Of a DNA stretch of 64,000 bases, positions 39,872 through 51,100 are shown piece after piece. The translations under genes and the position numbers were made by a program. Source of the DNA: Hyphomicrobiales bacterium (lineage in GTDB: Bacteria; Pseudomonadota; Alphaproteobacteria; Rhizobiales; Beijerinckiaceae); NCBI GenBank assembly GCA_900466745.1, contig UBNE01000034.1:194-64193 (forward strand), given 5' to 3'. The notes beneath the pieces were generated by a model, which was not told where the DNA came from, made no database searches, and saw nothing but the letters and a program-made list of their open reading frames with translations. Each line of letters opens with the position of its first letter. The first letter of the stretch is position 1.

Positions 39872-40617
39872 GCCACGCCCACGCTGCGGCCTGGCGGCGT
39901 CGAGAGGCCGCCGAAGCGGCGCTCGCGCTGCCGGTACTGCGCCAGAGCGTCCTCGAAGGCGGCGCGGTCGAAATCCGGCCACATCACCGGGGTGAAGACG
40001 AATTCGGCATAGGCCGCCTGCCAGAGCAGGAAATTCGAGATGCGGGTCTCGCCCGAGGTCCGGATCACCAGCTCGGGATCGGGCAGGTCATGGGTGTCGA
40101 GCCGGGCGGAGAGCGCCGCCTCGTCGATGGCGCGGGGCTCGACGCGCCCGGCCGCGGCATCGGCGGCCAGGGCGCGGGCGGCGCGGACGATCTCGTCGCG
40201 CGCCCCGTAATTGAAGGCGATCGCCAGGATCAGGCCGGTATTGCCGCGGGTGCGCGCCTCGGCATGCTCGACAAGGCGGCGCAGATCCGGCGCCAGATCC
40301 TGCCGGCTGCCGATGATGCGCACCTGCACATTGGCGGCGGAGAGCTCGGCGAGGTCCTTCTCGACGAAATGCCTGAGCAGCCCCATCAGGAAGCTGACCT
40401 CGGCCTGGGGCCGGCGCCAGTTCTCGGTCGAGAAGCTGTAGAGCGTCAGCACACCGATGCCGAGGTCGCTGGCGTTGCGCACCGTGCGCCGCAGCGCCTC
40501 GAGGCCGCGCCGGTGGCCTTCCTGGCGCGGCAGGCCGCGCATCTGCGCCCAGCGGCCGTTTCCATCCATGATGATGGCGACATGGGTGGGGGTCGGGCCC
40601 CCCTGGCCGGATGACAT
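39868..40617 (-). CDS. uppS: Isoprenyl (undecaprenyl) diphosphate synthase UppS
   Basis: Cis-prenyltransferase producing the C55 carrier lipid for peptidoglycan and O-antigen; 249 residues. [27 protein letters not shown] holds the catalytic aspartate and the diphosphate-binding loop. [13 protein letters not shown] and [21 protein letters not shown] are further hallmarks. [12 protein letters not shown] contains the acidic residue near the C-terminus. It follows frr by 58 bases and overlaps cdsA. Confidence 0.97.
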   Translation of the reverse strand: MSSGQGGPTPTHVAIIMDGNGRWAQMRGLPRQEGHRRGLEALRRTVRNASDLGIGVLTLYSFSTENWRRPQAEVSFLMGLLRHFVEKDLAELSAANVQVRIIGSRQDLAPDLRRLVEHAEARTRGNTGLILAIAFNYGARDEIVRAARALAADAAAGRVEPRAIDEAALSARLDTHDLPDPELVIRTSGETRISNFLLWQAAYAEFVFTPVMWPDFDRAAFEDALAQYRQRERRFGGLSTPPGRSVGVA

Positions 40618-40675
40618 GCGGATGAGCCTCGCTGGGCCGGATGATGAAGGCGCGCCGCCCCGCAGGGCGGTTTCG

Positions 40676-41239
40676 TCAGACGTGCAGGATTTCCTTTTCC
40701 TTGGCGGCGAGCGCCTGGTCGATCTCGGCGATGTGCTGGTCGGTCGCCTTCTGGACCTGGTCGGACTGGCGCTGGGCGTCGTCCTTGGTCATGTCGCCGT
40801 CCTTCTCCAGCTTCTTGAGGATGTCGATGCCGTCGCGGCGGACATGGCGCACGGCGATCTTGGATTCCTCGGCGTATTTATGCGCGACCTTGACCATCTC
40901 CTTGCGGCGCTGCTCGTTCAGCTCCGGGATGCGGATGCGCAGCACCTGGCCCTCGGTCTGCGGGTTCAGGCCGAGATCGGATTCGCGCACCGCCTTGTCG
41001 ACGGCCTGCACCATCGAGCGGTCCCAGACCTGGACGCTGAGCAGGCGCGGCTCGGGCACGGAGACGGTGGCGAGCTGGCTCAGCGGCGTGCGGGCGCCAT
41101 AAGCCTCGACCATGATCGGGTCGAGCATGTTGGCGGAGGCGCGACCGGAGCGCAGCGAAGCGAGATCGCCCTTGAAGGACTGCACGGCGCCGGCCATGCG
41201 GCGCTTGAGGTCGGCGAGGTCGAACGTCGTCTGGGCCAT
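40676..41239 (-). CDS. frr: Ribosome recycling factor
   Basis: Splits post-termination ribosomes together with EF-G; 187 residues, the standard length. The block [32 protein letters not shown] is the first helix of the bundle, and [14 protein letters not shown] and [19 protein letters not shown] are conserved. The ATG at 41239 starts at the natural N-terminus. In relatives pyrH lies directly upstream; here a plus-strand VOC gene and repeats separate them. Confidence 0.97.
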   Translation of the reverse strand: MAQTTFDLADLKRRMAGAVQSFKGDLASLRSGRASANMLDPIMVEAYGARTPLSQLATVSVPEPRLLSVQVWDRSMVQAVDKAVRESDLGLNPQTEGQVLRIRIPELNEQRRKEMVKVAHKYAEESKIAVRHVRRDGIDILKKLEKDGDMTKDDAQRQSDQVQKATDQHIAEIDQALAAKEKEILHV

Positions 41240-41432
41240 TTCAATCAAGACCTTGCAGATAATCAAAAATCGGCGCGACCATGGCGGCGGGACAGCACAG
41301 GGTCAAGCTCTACCTGCCCGAACAGCATGTTCCCCGCCGGCGGGCAAGGGGAAAGCCGCGCGGACGGGCGAGCCTTCGGCCGGGCGACGGGGAAGAGGGC
41401 TGGAAGTCTCCTCCCGGACACCCGATCTAACC
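41240..41432. other. Non-coding spacer upstream of frr
   Basis: No gene or strong motif was seen. The region presumably carries the frr promoter now that pyrH is separated from it, and it ends at repeat copy C. Confidence 0.4.
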
Positions 41433-41535
41433 CTAGAGCATCGGACCGAAAAAGTGGAATCCGCTTTTCGGAAAAATCCGATGCGCCAGCAATGGGATAG
41501 ATCATCGTTACCGCGCCCGGGAGGCGCGCGACGAT
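41433..41535 (-). repeat. 106-bp double-hairpin intergenic repeat, copy C (inverted)
   Basis: Reverse complement of copies A and B: ctagagcatcgg, then cttttcgg, atccgatgc and gatagatcatcgtta in order. The last few bases (corresponding to the tag end) are lost and the first-hairpin loop is changed (ccgcgcccgggaggcgcgcg). It lies between frr and the VOC gene, 72 bases ahead of the latter. Confidence 0.9.
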
Positions 41536-41606
41536 CGAGCGCCTCGCCCCCACCCGCGAGCCACCGCGAGCCAGTTGCGGTTTGCGGAAACCTTGGGAGA
41601 ACCGCC

Positions 41607-42020
41607 GTGCCCCGCCTCAACCGCATCGTCGAGACCGCGCTCTATGTCGACGACCTCGAACGCGCCCGCGACTTCTACGAGACGAAGCTCGGCCTGGCGC
41701 CGCTGCTCAGCACCCCGACGCTGGTCGCCTGCGACGTCGGCGGGCGGAGCGTGCTGCTGCTGTTCCGGCGCGGGGCCTCGCTGGCTACGCAGACCGCCCC
41801 CGGCGGCAGCATTCCGCCGCATGACGGGCAAGGCCCCCTGCATATCGCCTTCGCCGTCGACGAGGCCGAGCTGGCGGCCTGGGAGGAGAAGCTGGAACGG
41901 TCCGGCATCGCCGTGGAGGGCCGGATGCAGTGGGACCGCGGCGGCAGGAGCCTCTACTTCCGCGATCCCGACGGCCATCTGCTCGAGCTGATGACGCCGG
42001 GGATCTGGCGCATTTATTGA
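41607..42020 (+). CDS. VOC (glyoxalase/bleomycin-resistance) family protein
   Basis: A 137-residue vicinal-oxygen-chelate fold protein: RIVETALYVDDLERARDFYETKLGLAPL opens the first beta-alpha-beta-beta-beta module. The second holds PLHIAFAVDEAELAAWEEKL and ends in SLYFRDPDGHLLELMTPG. Potential metal ligands include a histidine in LHIAFAV and the glutamate in LLELMTP. The substrate is unknown (glyoxalase, dioxygenase or resistance roles are all possible). The start is GTG at 41607 with a gggaga ribosome site 6 bases upstream. It lies in reverse orientation inside the otherwise conserved pyrH-frr pair and is flanked by two repeat families, suggesting later insertion. Confidence 0.85.
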   Translation: MPRLNRIVETALYVDDLERARDFYETKLGLAPLLSTPTLVACDVGGRSVLLLFRRGASLATQTAPGGSIPPHDGQGPLHIAFAVDEAELAAWEEKLERSGIAVEGRMQWDRGGRSLYFRDPDGHLLELMTPGIWRIY

Positions 42021-42080
42021 GGATTGGCGCTCTTCCGCCCTCCTGGGGATCGGCAGGCCGGACAGCGCATCGAGCGGGAA

Positions 42081-42195
42081 ATGGTCGTCTTCCCGGACGG
42101 GGCGAAGCGAAGATCCGGGATCCGTGCCAGGGCGCGGCCGATGAAGCTTCAAGCATGGATCCCGGGTCTCGCTGCGGTTGCCCGGGATGGCCGGC
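42081..42195. repeat. REP-like element between VOC gene and pyrH
   Basis: Contains agatccggga, then ggatcccgggtc and gcccgggatggccg. It matches 5103-5177 in word order and the lexA-comEC element at 23505 in its opening (gtcgtcttcccgg). It fills most of the 200-base gap; no gene is present. Confidence 0.6.
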
Positions 42196-42220
42196 GCCCC
42201 TCTTCAGGGTCGCCCACGCC

Positions 42221-42928
42221 TCACGGAGTCACATAGGTCGCCCTGCCCTCGCCGCGCAGCACGGCGGCGAGGGCGCCGGTCTCGGCGATCGAGAAGACGA
42301 CGATGGTGAGCAGCGCGTCGCGCGCCAGCGCGAAGGCGGCCGTATCCATCACCTTGAGGTCGCGGCGGATCGCCTCCTCATGGGTGAGCGTGTCGTAGCG
42401 CGTGGCGCTCGGGTCCTTCTTGGGGTCGGCGCTGTAGACGCCGTCGACCTGCGTCGCCTTGAGCAGATGGCTGCAGTCGAGCTCGGCCGCGCGCAGGGCC
42501 GCGCCGGTGTCGGTGGTGAAATAGGGGTTGCCGGTGCCGCCGCCCAGGATGACGACCTTGCCGTTGCTGAGATGGTCGAGCGCGCGCTTGCGGGCATAGC
42601 TCTCGCAGAGCGAGGGCATCGGCACCGCCGACATGGCGCGCGCCGGCGCGCCGGCCGCCTCGATGGCGTGCTCCAGCGCCAGCGCGTTCATCACCGTGCC
42701 GAGCATGCCGATCGAATCGGCGGTGGTGCGGTCGAGCCCCTTGTTGAGGCCCTGCACGCCGCGGAAGAAATTGCCGCCGCCGACCACGATGCCGACCTCG
42801 ACGCCCTCGCGGGAGGCATGGGCGATGTCGGCCGCGAGCGCCACCAGCGTGCCGCCGTCGAGCCCGGTCCCCTGCGGGCCGGCCAGGGCTTCGCCGGAGA
42901 GCTTCACGAGAACGCGTTTGGGCCTCAT
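42221..42928 (-). CDS. pyrH: Uridylate kinase PyrH
   Basis: Phosphorylates UMP to UDP in pyrimidine nucleotide synthesis; 235 residues. The N-terminal KRVLVKLSGEALAG and GIVVGGGNFFRGV bind phosphates; MDTAAFALARD lies near the nucleotide base. The ATG at 42928 is preferred to the one at 42946 because ggagag lies 7 bases before it. A hairpin terminator separates it from tsf. Downstream it should run into frr, but here it is convergent with the VOC gene. Confidence 0.96.
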   Translation of the reverse strand: MRPKRVLVKLSGEALAGPQGTGLDGGTLVALAADIAHASREGVEVGIVVGGGNFFRGVQGLNKGLDRTTADSIGMLGTVMNALALEHAIEAAGAPARAMSAVPMPSLCESYARKRALDHLSNGKVVILGGGTGNPYFTTDTGAALRAAELDCSHLLKATQVDGVYSADPKKDPSATRYDTLTHEEAIRRDLKVMDTAAFALARDALLTIVVFSIAETGALAAVLRGEGRATYVTP

Positions 42929-42985
42929 CGGTGATCTCTCCGTCATTCTGGCTGCCGCCGGGAATCGCCGGCTACCCTTCCTACA

Positions 42986-43013
42986 AGAAAGGCCGCGCGA
43001 TGCGCGGCCTTTC
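42986..43013 (-). terminator. Hairpin terminator or attenuator between tsf and pyrH
   Basis: Stem agaaaggccgcgc/gcgcggcctttct around gat, with a T-rich tail (TTTCTTG) on the minus strand. It stands 108 bases after the tsf stop, so it probably reduces read-through from rpsB-tsf to pyrH. Confidence 0.78.
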
Positions 43014-43121
43014 TGTCACCTCGTCCGGGGCTTGTCAGCCCGTGCCCGGCCCGGAGCATGGCCCGGGCGGCGCAAAGCCGCCGCTCGCGGCGCGTATCTC
43101 CCGGGCGGGAAGCCGGATCGC

Positions 43122-44045
43122 TCAGCCCGCGGTGCCGCCGACGGCGGCGACCTCGGCGGCGAAGTCCTGCTCTTCCTTCTCGATGCCCTCGCCGAGCGCG
43201 AAGCGGGCGAAGCCGGAGAGCTTCACCGGCGCGCCGACCTTGCCCTCGATCTCCTTGAGGACCTGCGCGACCGACTTCGAGCCGTCATGGATATAGGCCT
43301 GCTCAAGCAGGCAGTGCTCCTTGGCGTAGCTCTTCAGGCCGCTCTCGGTGATCTTCTCGAGGACATGGGCGGGCTTGCCGGCATTCTTCTCGGCCAGGAT
43401 CGCCTTCTCGCGCTCCAGGACCTCCGGGTCGACCGAAGCGAGGTCGAGCGCGACCGGGCTGGTGGCGGCGACATGCATGGCGAGCTGCCGGCCGAGCGCG
43501 GCGAGCTCGTCGCCCTTGCCGGTCGATTCGAGCGCGACGATGACGCCGATCTTGCCGAGGCCTTCGGCGATCGCGCCATGGACATAGGAGCCGATCACGC
43601 CCGAGGAGACCTTGAGCGCGGCGACGCGGCGCAGCGTCATGTTCTCGCCGATGGTGGCGATGGCGTTGGCGATCGCCTCCTGCACGGTGCCGCCGCCCGG
43701 ATAATGATGGCCGAGCAGCGCCTCGACGTCGCCGCCGCGCTCCAGCGCGACATCGGCGATGGTCTTGGCGAGCGCCTGGAATTCCGGATTGCGCGCGACG
43801 AAGTCGGTCTCGGAGTTGACCTCGACGACCACGCCCTCATGGCCCTGCACGGCGACCGCGACCAGGCCCTCGGCGGCGACGCGGCCGGCCTTCTTGGCGG
43901 CCTTGGCGAGGCCCTTGGCGCGCAGCCAGTCGATGGCGGCCTCGAGGTTGCCGTCATTGGCGGAGAGCGCGGCCTTGCAGTCCATCATGCCCGCGCCGGT
44001 CTTGTCGCGGAGTTCCTTCACGAGTGCGGCGGTGATCGCTGCCAT
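43122..44045 (-). CDS. tsf: Translation elongation factor Ts
   Basis: Guanine nucleotide exchange factor for EF-Tu; 307 residues. N-terminal [34 protein letters not shown] is a UBA-like domain, followed by [14 protein letters not shown] and the core domains. The tail VGTFARFA-type segment appears as [14 protein letters not shown]. The ATG at 44045 begins at the conserved start. The gene lies 177 bases after rpsB, the usual order, and ends before the hairpin at 42986. Confidence 0.97.
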   Translation of the reverse strand: MAAITAALVKELRDKTGAGMMDCKAALSANDGNLEAAIDWLRAKGLAKAAKKAGRVAAEGLVAVAVQGHEGVVVEVNSETDFVARNPEFQALAKTIADVALERGGDVEALLGHHYPGGGTVQEAIANAIATIGENMTLRRVAALKVSSGVIGSYVHGAIAEGLGKIGVIVALESTGKGDELAALGRQLAMHVAATSPVALDLASVDPEVLEREKAILAEKNAGKPAHVLEKITESGLKSYAKEHCLLEQAYIHDGSKSVAQVLKEIEGKVGAPVKLSGFARFALGEGIEKEEQDFAAEVAAVGGTAG

Positions 44046-44222
44046 GTCTCAAATCCTTGCTGTCGTTGCGGCATGGGCCCGAAGGCCGGCCGCGGATCGG
44101 AATGTCCGGACGCCTTATGGGAAAACGCCGACGCTCCGTTTCCGGCCGTCGGCGCTGATCGGCGTCAAATCGAGAGGCTGATTGCGACGCGCCGATGACG
44201 CGCCGCGATCATGCGGCCTGCA

Positions 44223-45224
<1,002 letters not shown>

Positions 45225-45341
45225 GGTGTTCACTGTCCTTCCGGTTGAGCCTCTGGAGCGCGAATGAACAGGCATGAGCTGCCACGTCACCGGAACGCCT
45301 CTGCGAAAGAGGCGATACGCTCCATGTGGAATGGCGTGCGC

Positions 45342-45368
45342 CTTACAAGGGATGGCGCCGCAATGCAA
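45342..45368 (-). promoter_or_regulatory. Candidate rpsB promoter
   Basis: On the minus strand TTGCAT (45368-45363) and TGTAAGGCGC (from 45347) are placed as -35 and -10, with a 15-base spacer. The TAAGGCGC form is common at alphaproteobacterial ribosomal promoters. The leader to the ATG is about 110 bases and includes a small hairpin cgcctct/agaggcg at 45296-45314. The short spacer makes the call tentative. Confidence 0.35.
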
Positions 45369-45402
45369 GCCGGCCCGGGGCGGAAACCCGCCGCTGCCGA
45401 CG

Positions 45403-45432
45403 AAAAATCCCGCGCGAGGGCTCGCGCGGGAT
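45403..45432 (-). terminator. Rho-independent terminator of the ESAT-6-like gene
   Basis: A twelve-pair stem (atcccgcgcgag/ctcgcgcgggat) around gg, followed on the minus strand by TTTTT, 50 bases after the stop at 45482. Confidence 0.88.
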
Positions 45433-45481
45433 CGCAGTCTCGTCGAAACCGCTCGTTCGGAGCGGCTTACTGCGGAGCGGT

Positions 45482-45874
45482 TTATTGCGGCAGCTTGGCG
45501 CCCATCTGCTTCACCAGGTCGCCGATCTGCTTGCAATAGGCGGCGGGCGTGCCGTTCTGCGCCTTGGCGATGGCCTCGATGTCCTGCTCCATGCCCATCG
45601 CCGAGATCGTGCCCTTGCGGCCCGCGGCTTCGGCGGCATCGCCGCCGCTGACATCGGCAGGAGCCGGAATCAGGGCGATCAGCTTCTTCTGGACGTCGAC
45701 GGCGGCGCCGTCGGTATAGCCCTTGTCGACGCAATAGCCGAGAATGCCGAGCTGGTTGCGCGCGGCCTGATAGGCGATCTTGAGCTGATCGGCCTGGGAC
45801 TGGGCGAAGGACGGCACAACGGAGGACAGCAACGCCGCGGCGGCAACGGCCATAAATGACTTTTTCGAGATCAC
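45482..45874 (-). CDS. Small exported helical protein (ESAT-6-like family)
   Basis: A 130-residue protein. The signal peptide covers about 1-25 ([20 protein letters not shown]). The mature part is all-helical ([24 protein letters not shown], then [12 protein letters not shown] and [13 protein letters not shown]). Two cysteines (C48-region GYC and AYCKQIG) could form a disulfide. Similar Hyphomicrobiales proteins are, to my recollection, labelled pore-forming ESAT-6 family in databases, but I see no WXG motif or type VII secretion genes here. Sec export is implied instead. Function unknown. A single gene with its own terminator, facing rpsB. Confidence 0.7.
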   Translation of the reverse strand: MISKKSFMAVAAAALLSSVVPSFAQSQADQLKIAYQAARNQLGILGYCVDKGYTDGAAVDVQKKLIALIPAPADVSGGDAAEAAGRKGTISAMGMEQDIEAIAKAQNGTPAAYCKQIGDLVKQMGAKLPQ

Positions 45875-46051
45875 CTTGAGATATCCTTTAAAGTTTCAGG
45901 ACAAAAGCATGACGAACATGCGCTCCACCCCCCGGCCCGGTGATTATCTTGCCAGACCCACGCCGACAACCCTTGCGGCCAAGAGGTGCACAGGCGGTTC
46001 GGCGCCGGCCGGCATTTCCCGGGGCCCGGCTGAAACGGGAATGAGGGCGGT

Positions 46052-47215
46052 ATGTTCCTCGACCTACGCACGATCTTCATCACTGGCGCGCTGACATGCT
46101 TCATCATCGGCATGATGCAGTTCGCCACCTTCGCGACAGGGCGCTTCAGCCGCAGCCCGATCTGGTGGGGCGCGAGCAGCCTGTGCATCGGATTCGGCCT
46201 GCTCGGCACCGCGCTGCGCGGCGAGATCCCGGACTGGATCTCGATCCAGATGGCGAACACCGTCCTGCTCGCCGGCTGCCTGCTGCTGCTGACCGGCATC
46301 CGCCATTTCGCCGGACGCAAGCTCTACTGGCTCGGCTTCGGCTGCACGCTGGCGACGATCTGGGCGCTGCTCGCGCTCATGCCGGGCGTGCAGGGCTATC
46401 CGAAGCGGGTCGCGGTGTTCTCCCTGGCGACGATGCTTTGCGACGCCGCCATCGTGCGCGAGGCCGCCCGGCTCGCGCGGACGGAAAAGCTGCGCTCGGC
46501 CTGGCTCGTCGCCCTGCTCTTCGCGCCCACCGTCGTGATCTACGGCGTCCGCGGCCTGCTGGCGGCGTTCGACCATGTCGGGACGGAACTCTTCGCCTCC
46601 GACTGGGCGCCGGTCGGCTGGCTGGCGGGAACCGGCGTCGCCTTCATCATCCTGCGCGGCCAGGCGCTGCTGCTGCTGGCCGCCGAACGCAGCAACGAGG
46701 CGCTGGCGACCCTGGCCCAGCGCGACCCGCTGACCGGCGCGATGAACCGCTCCGGCCTGGAGAAATGGCTCGCCCGGCGGTCCGGCGGCGCGCGACAGGC
46801 CGGGCAGCCGGCCTCGATCCTCCTCGTCGACATCGACCATTTCAAGCGGCTCAACGACACGCTCGGCCATGCCGCGGGCGACGAGATCCTGCGCCTCTTC
46901 ACCGATGCGGTGCGCGGGCAGTTGCGCAGCGGCGACATCCTGGCCCGGCAGGGCGGCGATGAATTCGCCATCGTCCTGCCGGAGATCGGCGCGGACGAGG
47001 CCGTGCGCGTGGCGGAGCGGATCCGCAGCGCCTTCCGCGAGGCGGCGCGCGCCCTCGCCCCGCCCGCACCGACGCTCAGCATCGGCGTGGCGGAAGTCGA
47101 GCTGCGCGGACGCGGCCTCGAGGCGCTGCTGGCCGAGGCGGACGAGGCGCTGTATCGCGCCAAGAGGCTCGGGCGCGACCGGGTGCAGGTGCGGGTCGCC
47201 CCGACGGCGGCCTGA
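46052..47215 (+). CDS. Membrane diguanylate cyclase (GGDEF)
   Basis: A 387-residue protein that makes the second messenger c-di-GMP. Six hydrophobic segments (about 5-215) form a membrane sensor with no recognised ligand domain. The GGDEF domain (about 225-385) starts LAQRDPLTGAMNR and has an intact active site GGDEF at 301-305. The inhibitory I-site RxxD is R292-D295, five residues upstream, so product inhibition is likely. No EAL domain follows. It is divergent from the ESAT-6-like gene and convergent with the nicotinamidase gene. Confidence 0.92.
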   Translation: MFLDLRTIFITGALTCFIIGMMQFATFATGRFSRSPIWWGASSLCIGFGLLGTALRGEIPDWISIQMANTVLLAGCLLLLTGIRHFAGRKLYWLGFGCTLATIWALLALMPGVQGYPKRVAVFSLATMLCDAAIVREAARLARTEKLRSAWLVALLFAPTVVIYGVRGLLAAFDHVGTELFASDWAPVGWLAGTGVAFIILRGQALLLLAAERSNEALATLAQRDPLTGAMNRSGLEKWLARRSGGARQAGQPASILLVDIDHFKRLNDTLGHAAGDEILRLFTDAVRGQLRSGDILARQGGDEFAIVLPEIGADEAVRVAERIRSAFREAARALAPPAPTLSIGVAEVELRGRGLEALLAEADEALYRAKRLGRDRVQVRVAPTAA

Positions 47216-47237
47216 GGCCGGTCGGAGGCGGCCCATC

Positions 47238-47966
47238 TCAGCCCGGCAGCTCGCTCGACCGGATGCGGACCACGTCGTTGTCGGCCATCTCGGCCCAGGC
47301 CCGCGCCAGGGAGCCTTCCAGATCGATGGCGCGGCAGGCATCCTCGACGACATAGCAGTCGAACCCGGCCCGCACCGCGTCCTGCGCCGTCCAGTTGACG
47401 CAGAAATCGGTGGCGAGACCGGCGATGACGACGCGCAGGATGCCGCGCTCGCGCAGATAGCCGGTGAGGCCGGTCGGCGTCGTGCGATCCGCCTCGACGA
47501 AGCCGGAATAGCTGTCGACCTCCCGGCGATAGCCCTTGCGGATGACCGCCTGCGCCTGCGGAATCGCGAGATCGGCCCGGAATTCCGCTCCTTTCGTGCC
47601 CTGCACGCAATGATCCGGCCAGAGCACCTGCTGGCCGTAAGCCATCGCGATCGTCTCGAAGGGCCGCTTGCCGGCATGGCTCGAGGCGAAGGAGGAATGC
47701 CCGGCCGGGTGCCAGTCCTGCGTCATCACGACATGGCTGAAGCGTTTGGCCAGAGCATTGATGACCGGCACGACCTCGTCCCCGCCCGGCACGGCCAGGC
47801 TGCCGCCGGGGCAGAAATCGTTCTGGACATCGACGACGATCAGAATCGTGCGCTCATCGATCACCGGCTTCTCCTGCGCTCTCGCAACCCGTGCGGCGGC
47901 CGCGGCGCCGAGCGCGCCCGCTCCCGCGATCAAGCTGCGCCTGTCGATCCCGAAAGCCCCCGCCAT
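47238..47966 (-). CDS. Exported (Tat) nicotinamidase/isochorismatase-family hydrolase
   Basis: A 242-residue cysteine hydrolase of the nicotinamidase (PncA) branch, converting nicotinamide to nicotinate in NAD salvage. The catalytic triad is D46 (VDVQNDF), K144 (IRKGYRREVDSYSGF) and C189 (TDFCVNWTA); metal ligands are D84, H86 and H90 (QDWHPAGH). Unlike cytoplasmic PncA it carries an N-terminal twin-arginine signal (DRRSLIAGAGALGAAAAARV, then ARA before Q31), so it is probably periplasmic. It would then act on external nicotinamide. It is convergent with the GGDEF gene and 136 bases from the dnaE stop. Confidence 0.86.
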   Translation of the reverse strand: MAGAFGIDRRSLIAGAGALGAAAAARVARAQEKPVIDERTILIVVDVQNDFCPGGSLAVPGGDEVVPVINALAKRFSHVVMTQDWHPAGHSSFASSHAGKRPFETIAMAYGQQVLWPDHCVQGTKGAEFRADLAIPQAQAVIRKGYRREVDSYSGFVEADRTTPTGLTGYLRERGILRVVIAGLATDFCVNWTAQDAVRAGFDCYVVEDACRAIDLEGSLARAWAEMADNDVVRIRSSELPG

Positions 47967-48101
47967 GGCAGCCTCCCGCGGCGCCGGCCGAGGCGCAGGA
48001 TGCGCCTCCCGATCGCCGATACGGCGTCAGCCTGCGTCAGCGCCGCGAGGACGGCAAGAGCCGCATGCGGGAGGCCCGGCGTTCCGGAAGTCCCTGCCCG
48101 C

Positions 48102-51100
48102 TCAGCGTAGCTCGACGGAAACCACGCCCGGCGCCGCGCGCACCGCGTTGGCGACCTGCTGGGTCACCGGATACTTGCCCGGCAATTCGATCTCGACCTC
48201 CTGCGCGCCGTCTTCGAGGATCATCACGATCGAGACCTTGCCGTCGGAGCGCGCCGCCTCGCCGCGCGGGCGGATGCGCTCGGCGATGGAGGGCACCGCC
48301 TTCTCGTCGCGCAGATAGATCAGCAGGTCCTGCTTCTGGCGCGAGGCGAGATCGTCGAGCACCTCGACATCCTCGATGCGCGGCCGGACCTCTTCGCCGT
48401 CGAGCACGGCCGAGAGGCGCAGCACCAGCGCCCTGCCCGGCTCCAGCAGGTCGCGGAAGCGCATCAACCCCTCCGAGAACAGCACGGCCTCGAACTGGCC
48501 GCTTGGATCGGACAGGTTGACGATGCCCATCTTGGAGCCGGACTTGGTGCGCCGCTCCGACTTGTCGATGACCGAGACCGCGACCTTGCCGACGCCGGTG
48601 CCGTTGGCCCGCACCGTCAGGGCGAAATCGGCGTAGCGCTGCACGCGCAGGCGCTTCAGCACATGCTCGTAATCGTCGAGCGGATGGCCGGAGAGGAAGA
48701 AGCCGACCGCCTCGTGCTCGCGCCTGAGCTTCTCGGCCGGCGCCCAGGGCTCGACCTGCGGGATGCGGAAGGCCTCCTGCACCACGCCGCCGCCGAGAAG
48801 ATCGAACTGGCCGGCGGCCGCCTCCTCGCGAGTGCGGTTGGAGAGCGCCAGCATGCCGTCGATCGCGGCCATGGCGCGCGCCCGGTCCTCCTCCAGCTCG
48901 TCGAGCGCGCCGGCGGCGATCAGCGCCTCCAGCGTGCGCCGGTTGACCAGCCTGGTGTCGATGCGGCGGGCGAGATCGGCGAGATCGCGGAAGGGGCCGC
49001 CGGCGGCGCGCGCCGTCACCACCGATTCCACCGCGGCCCGGCCGACGCCCTTGATGGCGCCGAGCGCGTAGAAGATCTTGCCGTCGGCGACGTCGAACTC
49101 GACGCCGGAATGGTTGATCGCCGGGCGCTCGACCTTGATGCCGAGCCGCTCGGCGTCGCGGCGGAATTCCGAGAGCTTGTCGGTGTTGCCCATGTCGAGC
49201 GTCATCGAGGCCGCGAGGAACTCGACCGGGTAATTCGCCTTCAGATAGGCGGTCTGGAAGGCGACGATGGCATAGGCCGCCGCGTGGCTCTTGTTGAAGC
49301 CGTAATCGGCGAACTTCGCCAGCAGGTCGAAGATCTCGGAGGCCACGTCCTTCTTGATGCCGCCGTCGACGGCGCCCTTCACGAAGCGGTCGCGCTGGGC
49401 GTCCATCTCCGCCTTGATCTTCTTGCCCATGGCGCGGCGCAAGAGGTCTGCCTCGCCGAGCGAATAGCCCGAGAGCGCCTGCGCCACCTGCATCACCTGC
49501 TCCTGATAGACGATGATGCCGTGGGTCTCGCGCAGATAGGGCTCCATGCCCGGATGGAGATAGGTCGGCTCCTCCAGCCCGAGCTTGCGGCGGCAATAGG
49601 TCGGGATGTTGTCCATCGGGCCCGGCCGGTAGAGCGCGACCAGCGCGATCAGGTCCTCGATGCGGTCGGCCTTCATTTCGACCAGCGCCTTGCGCATGCC
49701 GACCGATTCCACCTGGAACACGCCGACCGTCTCGCCGCGGGCCAGCATGGCGTAGGTCGCCGGATCGTCGAAGGGCAGCTTGGCAAGGTCGATATGGATG
49801 CCGCGCTGGGCGATGAGCTTCACCGCGGTCGTCAGCGTGGTCAGCGTCTTGAGGCCGAGGAAGTCGAACTTCACCAGCCCGGCCTGCTCGACCCATTTCA
49901 TGTTGAACTGGGTGACGCGCATGCCGGTGCGCGGATCGACCGAGAGCGCGACGAGCTGTTCGAGCGGCCTGTCGCCGATCACCACGCCTGCGGCGTGGGT
50001 TGAAGCATGGCGGTGAAGCCCTTCCAGCTTCTGGCCGATTTCGAGCAGCCGCGCGACGATCGGCTCGTCCTGCGCCGCCTGCTGGAGCTTGGGCTCGCCC
50101 TCGATCGCGTCCTTCAGCGAGATCGGCTTGGCCGGGTTCTGCGGCACCAGCTTGGTCAGCTTGTCGACCTGGCCGTAGGGCATCTCCAGCACGCGGCCGA
50201 CATCGCGCAGCACGCCGCGCGCAAGCAGCGTGCCGAAGGTGATGATCTGGGCGACGCGCTCCTGCCCGTAATGATGCTTGACATATTCGATCACCTCTTC
50301 ACGCCGGTTCTGGCAGAAGTCGATGTCGAAATCCGGCATCGAGACGCGGTCCGGATTCAGGAAGCGCTCGAACAGCAGGCCGAAGCGCAGCGGGTCGACA
50401 TCGGTGATGGTCAGCGCATAGGCGACGAGCGAGCCCGCGCCCGAGCCGCGCCCCGGCCCGACCGGAATGTCGTGCGCCTTGGCCCATTTGATGAAGTCCG
50501 AGACGATCAGGAAGTAGCCCGGGAACTTCATGCGGGTGATGATCGAAAGCTCGAAATCGAGCCGCTTCCCGTAATCCTCGACGGTGAAGCCCTCGGCCGG
50601 GCCGTGCTTTTCGAGCCGCGCCGCCAGGCCGGCGCGGGCCTGTGCTTCCAGCTCCTCGGCCTCGTCGCGCCCCTCCTCGCCGAAGCGCGGCAGGATCGGC
50701 TTGCGGGTGGTGACGCGCCAGTGGCAGCGCATCGCGATCTCGACGGTGTTGGCCAGCGCTTCCGGCAGGTCGGCGAAGCGCTTCTTCATCTCGGCGCGCG
50801 AGGCGAAATAATGCTCGGGCGTGACGCGCCGGCGCTCGCCGTCCGAGACCAGCCGGCCCTCGGCCACCGCCAGCAGCGCGTCATGCGCGTCGAAATCGGC
50901 CGGCTTGGCGAAGAAGGGCTCGTTGGTGGCGACGATCGGCAGGTCGGAATCATAGGCGAGGCGCAGGAGATGGGCCTCCAGCGCCGCCTCGTTGTCGCGG
51001 CCATGGCGCTGGATCTCGACATAGAGCCGGTCGCCATAGATCCGGGCGAGCGTGGCGAGGCGCGCCGCGGCCACGGGGAGCTGGCCGTTGCGCAAAGCCG

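Noticed and set aside
41112..41606. In-frame extension of the VOC gene back to 41112
   Set aside because: It crosses the 106-bp repeat and the frr start region; the GTG at 41607 has a ribosome site and fits the domain start.
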